From NCBI GenBank assembly GCA_020636495.1, contig JACJXQ010000008.1:3038001-3102000 (forward strand): 64,000 nt of DNA. Reading direction: 5' to 3'. Below are positions 60,184 to 64,000 of this stretch, one piece after another; position 1 is the stretch's first letter, and each line of letters opens with the position of its first letter. The position numbers and the translations under genes were made by a program. The notes under the pieces were generated by a model that was not told where the DNA came from, ran no database searches, and saw nothing but the letters and a program-made list of their open reading frames with translations. The DNA comes from Chitinophagales bacterium (GTDB lineage: Bacteria; Bacteroidota; Bacteroidia; Chitinophagales; Chitinophagaceae).

Positions 60184-60846
60184 TTATTTTTTAACCCAAA
60201 AATACATACACAACACGATAAACAATGTAGCCAAGCCAATGACATACGGGATACGTTGCTCCCAAAGCATTTGTTTTCGCCTGCTATTAAGTATATCTTG
60301 TATGGTTTTATTTAGCTTAGTATCCTCTTCCGATAAAATCTGTAATCTATCCGCTACCTCCTTCAAACAATCGTATTTCAATTTCTTTACTGACTGTAAT
60401 GTTACACTCACAATTCCCTCATTTACAGAAGTACCCCCCGACCTGAGTAAGATTGTCATATGCTTGTCGTTCAATAATTGTAACACGTAATCTTTTATTC
60501 CTTCGTGGCTCATGCCATATACATCAATTCTGGCCATGTGGCTATTCAGCTTTATAGCCTCTTTTAGTATCCACTCCGGTGTGGCTTGTTCTTTTTTTTC
60601 CGATCGGCTGGTCATACCTGCCAGCCAACGCTCCTCATCGTACTTTGCTCTCCTCTGTACGTGCCCCAATACACTATATGCTTCCTGTACCTCCCTGAAA
60701 TAATTTTCTAAAAACGAATCACCATCATTAGTATCCGGATGATACTTCATAGCCATTTTACGATATGCCTTTTTCACCTCTTCCGTACTCGCAGAAGAAT
60801 TGATATCCAGTATTTTATAATAATCCTTTATCTGAACAACAGACAT
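60184..60846 (-). CDS. J-domain (DnaJ-like) membrane protein (220 aa)
   Basis: Residues about 7-75 are a J-domain with the HPD motif in MKYHPDTND, preceded by KKAYRKMAMK. The linker is helical and charged; the last 20 residues form a transmembrane helix (YVIGLATLFIVLCMYFWV). It lacks the Gly/Phe and zinc regions of DnaJ, so it is a type III J-protein that recruits Hsp70 to a membrane. It is directly upstream of the TerS-tail operon but separated from it by the operon promoter. Confidence 0.85.
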   Translation of the reverse strand: MSVVQIKDYYKILDINSSASTEEVKKAYRKMAMKYHPDTNDGDSFLENYFREVQEAYSVLGHVQRRAKYDEERWLAGMTSRSEKKEQATPEWILKEAIKLNSHMARIDVYGMSHEGIKDYVLQLLNDKHMTILLRSGGTSVNEGIVSVTLQSVKKLKYDCLKEVADRLQILSEEDTKLNKTIQDILNSRRKQMLWEQRIPYVIGLATLFIVLCMYFWVKK

Positions 60847-60917
60847 AAGACAAAGATAAGGTTATGTATTACTATCATACACGCTTAAGCACTGATTAAC
60901 CGATTTATATAACAAAC

Positions 60918-60947
60918 GGGGCGGTTCGCTATACAACGAACCGCCCC
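60918..60947. other. Strong GC hairpin without U-run
   Basis: A perfect 11-bp stem (GGGGCGGTTCG with CGAACCGCCCC, 60918-60928 and 60937-60947) lies between the J-protein gene and the DinB-like gene. No U-run follows on either strand, so it is not a classical terminator. It may be a transcription roadblock or an RNA structure. Confidence 0.5.
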
Positions 60948-61100
60948 TTCACACACTCACTATACACTACTCTGCTTCTGCTTTACTTTTATGATATCGT
61001 AGCTTTAACCTGCGTATTCATTTTTCGCAACTGCTACTGACTAAATAACGGAATGGGGGGAAAAAAGTTGTACTGCAAAGCACAATAAAATGTTAAGGAT

Positions 61101-61646
61101 ATGGATATAAATATTAAATTTACATCTATGATCAGCCAAATAAAATGGACTGATATGTCCTTCGCTTTTGACATACCCCCGGGCAAATATCCTGCCCTAA
61201 TAGAAAGGCTGTCAGGCACTCCAGCCCGGCTTGAGGAAAAAGTACAGGATATGCCTTTCCTTATCCTGACGCAACCGTTTGAAAACGGCTGGAGCATTCA
61301 ACAACATATTGGCCACCTTGCAGACCTGGAGGAGTTATTAATGCAAAGACTTGATGACTTTGAGGCGAGTAAAGATACACTCACCACTGCTGATATGACC
61401 AATAGAAAAACAGAGGAGGCAGAACACAACCTAAAAGACATTAACTCCCTTCTGAAAACCTTTAGAACCGCTCGTCATGTCACCATGCAAAGACTACTTA
61501 GGTATGACGAAGAAATGACAGAACGCGTCTCTATCCACCCAAGGCTGGAGCAAACTATGTACATTACCGACCTTGTTCATTTTTTTGCAGAACATGACGA
61601 TCACCACCTGGCTATGATCAGTAAAATTCAAAGGGAACTGCTATAA
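61101..61646 (+). CDS. DinB-like metal-binding protein (181 aa)
   Basis: A four-helix bundle is suggested, with the metal His in GWSIQQHIGHL (about residue 74) and AEHDDHHLAM (about 164-168), matching DinB_2/YfiT. Family members bind divalent metals and often act on thiol-linked substrates, or have no known role. The true start may be the later ATG at 61128 or 61155, since the first nine residues add no domain. Its last bases overlap the converging response regulator gene. Confidence 0.8.
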   Translation: MDINIKFTSMISQIKWTDMSFAFDIPPGKYPALIERLSGTPARLEEKVQDMPFLILTQPFENGWSIQQHIGHLADLEELLMQRLDDFEASKDTLTTADMTNRKTEEAEHNLKDINSLLKTFRTARHVTMQRLLRYDEEMTERVSIHPRLEQTMYITDLVHFFAEHDDHHLAMISKIQRELL

Positions 61647-62027
61647 TCCTTTATACACAATAAACTCCTTCACAACATCTAAAACCTTTCTGGCAGTAAA
61701 TGGTTTGGTAATATATCTATCAGCAGCTTTATCTTGCGTCAATTTTTCATAGCTTCTGTCACTTTCAGGCACTAACATAATAAACGGTATCTGTTTGGTT
61801 GTAGCATTGCCTCTTATTTGTTTTAACAGATCATATCCATCCATATCCGGCAGACCATTCTCACAAATGATCAACCCCACACTATTATCTTTTAGTGCTT
61901 TTGTTGCGCCTTCACCAGTTTGTACATGTTGGACAGGCACATTTACAATACCTAATATTGCCCTTATCATATTGGCAATACCGGTATCTCTTTCCACGAT
62001 CAGTACGATCTTGTCCTTTGTATCCAT
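61641..62027 (-). CDS. Single-domain response regulator (128 aa)
   Basis: The start at 62027 (MDTKDKIVLIVERDTG) is chosen because upstream codons run into the promoter. The receiver has phosphoacceptor Asp in LIICENGLPDMDGYDLL (note Glu-Asn before the site), a Thr/Ser switch in MLVPES and Lys in YITKPF. There is no output domain, so it works as a phosphorelay or protein-interaction module. The first acidic pocket residues (VERDTG) are conserved. A GTTA-type repeat lies upstream. Partner kinase unknown; the TPR kinase at 26808 lacks a regulator. Confidence 0.82.
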   Translation of the reverse strand: MDTKDKIVLIVERDTGIANMIRAILGIVNVPVQHVQTGEGATKALKDNSVGLIICENGLPDMDGYDLLKQIRGNATTKQIPFIMLVPESDRSYEKLTQDKAADRYITKPFTARKVLDVVKEFIVYKGL

Positions 62028-62120
62028 AGCTTTAAGAAGCCGGGCTTTATGGTATCTCTTTGCCGGCATCTGCTCTAGTTTATTGCCGGCATTCTCTAAA
62101 TATGTATCAGGAGCAAGTAA

Positions 62121-62196
62121 CAAATATCCTTATACTTAGGGGTAAGATGTATATGCCAATAACATCCCGGTAACTATATATTAACCACCCGATAAC
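62121..62196 (-). promoter_or_regulatory. GTTA-repeat region upstream of the response regulator
   Basis: On the minus strand four units at 11-bp spacing read GTTATC (62191-62196), GTTAAT (62180-62185), GTTACC (62169-62174) and GTTATT (62158-62163). A GATATTTG box (62121-62128) is 29 bp from the last unit, 7 bp closer than in the other promoters, so its use is less certain. Confidence 0.55.
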
Positions 62197-62398
62197 AAAT
62201 GCAATATATCTGGCATAAAAAGAGGCTTCTGATCAAAATTCTTATCAGCCGTACAACATCAATATATATATTGTCGCCTCATTTACAATAACTTGCCATT
62301 AACACACATATTTGCTACGAAAACGTATTTTTATGACCTAAATGGCGAAATACCAGGTAGCCATTTTTCCCTGTTTTGATGAAAAAGTAAAACACACA

Positions 62399-62623
62399 AT
62401 GAATAAGGGTACTACTATTTGCGCTTCAGCATTGTTATTGGTTATTCTATCGTCTTCCTGCAAAAGGAAGCACGAGTGCTTTTGCACGATAGTAGGCCAG
62501 GGCACCAATACCACACTGACACGGGAATTCGTAGGCTACTCAAAAAGTGAGGCCCTGAAGCTTTGTAAAGCAGAAGAGTTTGGTTCCAGCGCTTCTATTG
62601 AGATAAAATGTACATTGAGGTAA
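62399..62623 (+). CDS. Small Cys-rich lipoprotein, CWxC-related (74 aa)
   Basis: The start at 62399 gives the lipoprotein signal MNKGTTICASALLLVILSSSC. The mature part has HECFCTI, then KLCKAEEF and a final KC. The spacing resembles the tandem set at 48093-48839, with Phe for Trp. The longer ORF from 62342 is rejected because the added residues lack a signal. Function unknown. Confidence 0.6.
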   Translation: MNKGTTICASALLLVILSSSCKRKHECFCTIVGQGTNTTLTREFVGYSKSEALKLCKAEEFGSSASIEIKCTLR

Positions 62624-62638
62624 TACCCAAAATCACAC

Positions 62639-62923
62639 TTATTCATTAATAGAAAACTTCTCGACATTTCCGTCAGGTTTTGCTCCGATGTCTATTTTAC
62701 TGGCCAGTGCTTGTTGTACAAACAAATCATAATCTTTGTCAGCTAATGTCTGGCTCAACATGACCATGTCAAAACTTACAGGTATACTAAAGCCTTTATG
62801 CAAAGTGTACATAAACCGGTTACGATGCGCTAATGGCACGGCTGGCAATATATGTTTCCACTTTACAGCTTCCTCTCCGGCTAATTCAATTATAGTCTCT
62901 TGAAATCGCTCGTAATGTAACAT
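62639..62923 (-). CDS. Small hypothetical protein (94 aa)
   Basis: No signal peptide. The segments MLHYERFQETIIELAGEEAVKW, LAHRNRFMYTLHKGFSIP and LADKDYDLFVQQALASK suggest a compact helical domain. It converges with the lipoprotein gene. The upstream region on its own strand contains AACATTTG at 62934-62941, so a promoter is plausible. No family is recognised. Confidence 0.6.
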   Translation of the reverse strand: MLHYERFQETIIELAGEEAVKWKHILPAVPLAHRNRFMYTLHKGFSIPVSFDMVMLSQTLADKDYDLFVQQALASKIDIGAKPDGNVEKFSINE

Positions 62924-62969
62924 AAAAAAAATGCAAATGTTAAACTACGACTCCACATACATGAAGGTT

Positions 62970-62997
62970 GTTAATGAGTTGTTAACGAGATGTTAGC
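62970..62997 (+). promoter_or_regulatory. Three GTTA units at 11-bp spacing
   Basis: The plus strand reads GTTAAT (62970), GTTAAC (62981) and GTTAGC (62992) at exact 11-bp spacing. The expected -7 box for the 63136 gene at the usual distance is poor. Because GTTAAC is palindromic, orientation could also be toward 62923. Confidence 0.5.
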
Positions 62998-63135
62998 GAC
63001 AAAAAACAGATACAGGAAACTGCAAATATTACATTACTCATAAATGTAGATTTTAGCACTATATAATTGGCTATCCAGGGTCATTAAGGCACAATTTCTT
63101 ATCTTTATATGTTTACGATACAGAAAAAACAACTA

Positions 63136-64000
63136 ATGAAATATAAATTAACAATACTTGCAATATATTCGACTTTTCTCGCTTCTGCTCAAATGCAACC
63201 TGGTTTCAAAGATTTTGATGTTGCGCAAGGGCTATCCAGTTCTACACCATTATATCTTAATAGCCTGAACGGCACTCTTTATTTTTATGCTGCCAACGGC
63301 AGCAATGGTAGGGAGCCTTATTTTGTACAGGGTGCCGGCAAACCTGTAATGATCGATGATGTGAATAGTGGCATAAAAAATGCGATCAGCACAAATTACA
63401 TGAACCCTTCAGCTTATATGAATGGCAAATACTATTTTACTGCTGATAATGGCTCAACAGGTGAAGAAATGTATGTCTACGACGGTAATAATTCTCCCAA
63501 AGTTGTTTTTGACCCTGACTTTGGGCCAGACAGTTCGCAACCCGACAACTATGTTGTATTTAATGGCAACCTCTATTATACTGCCACTACCTCAGCCAAT
63601 GGTTCGGAACTTTATGTATATGATGGTACTAATACACCAACAAGGATAACGGATATTAATTCAGGCCCTGACAGTAGCGTCTATGGTCCTGTTATTGCTT
63701 ATTCAAACAAGATCATATTTGTGGCAAATACTGCCGCTAATGGGTCCGAATTATGGGAATATAATCCCACTACATCACAGACCTCAATTATTGCTGATAT
63801 TGATACCGGCAAAACCTCTTCAAACCCCGCAAATTTTCAAGTGCTGAATAACAAACTATACTTCAGTGCCACAACAGTTCAGTATGGCAGAGAGTTGTAT
63901 ATGTATGATGGAAGTAATATGCCTCAAAGACTTACAGATATTAATACCTCAGCCTTCAGTAGCCTCAGTGTCGTTTCTCGTAATGCTTTCGCCTTTTTCA
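63136..64000 (+). CDS. ELWxxDGT-repeat secreted protein (partial, cut by window end)
   Basis: The ATG at 63136 begins a signal peptide (YKLTILAIYSTFLASAQ). At least four ELWxxDGT-like repeats follow (REPYFVQGA, EEMYVYDGN, SELYVYDGT, SELWEYN, RELYMYDGS), each with ...RITDI/LTDIN. It resembles the gene at 20834 in architecture, so a T9SS domain is expected beyond the window. The frame is open to the last base. Confidence 0.8.
   Translation, partial: MKYKLTILAIYSTFLASAQMQPGFKDFDVAQGLSSSTPLYLNSLNGTLYFYAANGSNGREPYFVQGAGKPVMIDDVNSGIKNAISTNYMNPSAYMNGKYYFTADNGSTGEEMYVYDGNNSPKVVFDPDFGPDSSQPDNYVVFNGNLYYTATTSANGSELYVYDGTNTPTRITDINSGPDSSVYGPVIAYSNKIIFVANTAANGSELWEYNPTTSQTSIIADIDTGKTSSNPANFQVLNNKLYFSATTVQYGRELYMYDGSNMPQRLTDINTSAFSSLSVVSRNAFAFF

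Noticed and set aside
13065..60846. Contractile injection system or tailocin
   Set aside because: TerL, TerS, portal, scaffold and capsid are present, and no sheath gene is seen; the set encodes a DNA-filled head.
1..64000. CRISPR arrays, tRNA, rRNA, insertion sequences, integrase
   Set aside because: No regularly spaced palindromic repeats, no cloverleaf or rRNA-like sequence, and no transposase or recombinase motifs were found on reading.

Overview
The window is a stretch of Bacteroidota chromosome, most likely from the Chitinophagaceae or a close relative. The evidence is TAnnTTTG-type -7 promoter boxes, secreted proteins with type IX secretion (T9SS) C-terminal sorting domains, a PID-CTERM protein, a DUF4249 tail, ELWxxDGT repeat proteins, many small lipoproteins, and LytTR/LytS-type two-component genes. 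No rRNA, tRNA, CRISPR array, insertion sequence, integrase or transposase was seen.

Layout. 1-5.1 kb: small lipoproteins, a PID-CTERM protein and a 995-residue T9SS cargo. 5.1-11.3 kb: one minus-strand operon for a MacAB-TolC type exporter (TolC, adaptor, permease, ATPase) ending in a LytS-like kinase and a LytTR regulator. 11.5-13.1 kb: an AT-rich patch with a methyltransferase. 13.1-20.6 kb: a minus-strand virion cluster (membrane/lysis-like genes, tail fibre, structural genes, major capsid, scaffold). 20.8-30.1 kb: host genes (ELWxxDGT protein, di-haem peroxidase, SPFH protein, TPR histidine kinase, LigB-type dioxygenase). 30.1-32.0 kb: a phage-type lysozyme with a membrane protein. 32.1-37.2 kb: four paralogous small secreted proteins around a nucleoid-associated protein. 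37.2-43.7 kb: adenylyl cyclase, cold-shock protein, DEAD-box helicase and others. 43.9-45.2 kb: a lone large terminase. 45.3-48.9 kb: a putative structured RNA, an NYN-domain protein and small Cys-rich lipoproteins. 48.9-60.1 kb: portal, tail tube, tail, hub, tape measure, chaperone-like genes and a probable small terminase. 60.2-64 kb: DnaJ-like protein, DinB-like protein, single-domain response regulator and a second ELWxxDGT gene cut by the window end.

Two results stand out. First, a nearly complete siphovirus-type particle set (TerS, TerL, portal, scaffold, capsid, tail, lysozyme) is split over four separated minus-strand loci with ordinary host genes between them, and with no integrase, repressor or replication genes. 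The three loci holding TerS, TerL and capsid start from very similar TATATTTGC promoters. This looks like a domesticated particle or gene-transfer-agent-like system rather than a normal prophage. Second, seven promoters share four GTTAAC-like units at exact 11-bp spacing, placed 36-37 bp upstream of the -7 box. They precede the four small secreted paralogs, the T9SS cargo gene, a 91-residue gene, and a gene-free stretch that therefore probably encodes a small RNA. Two further sites with the same repeat unit lie at 62.1-63.0 kb. This points to a regulon driven by one direct-repeat-binding response regulator, possibly of the OmpR/PhoB or LytTR type.
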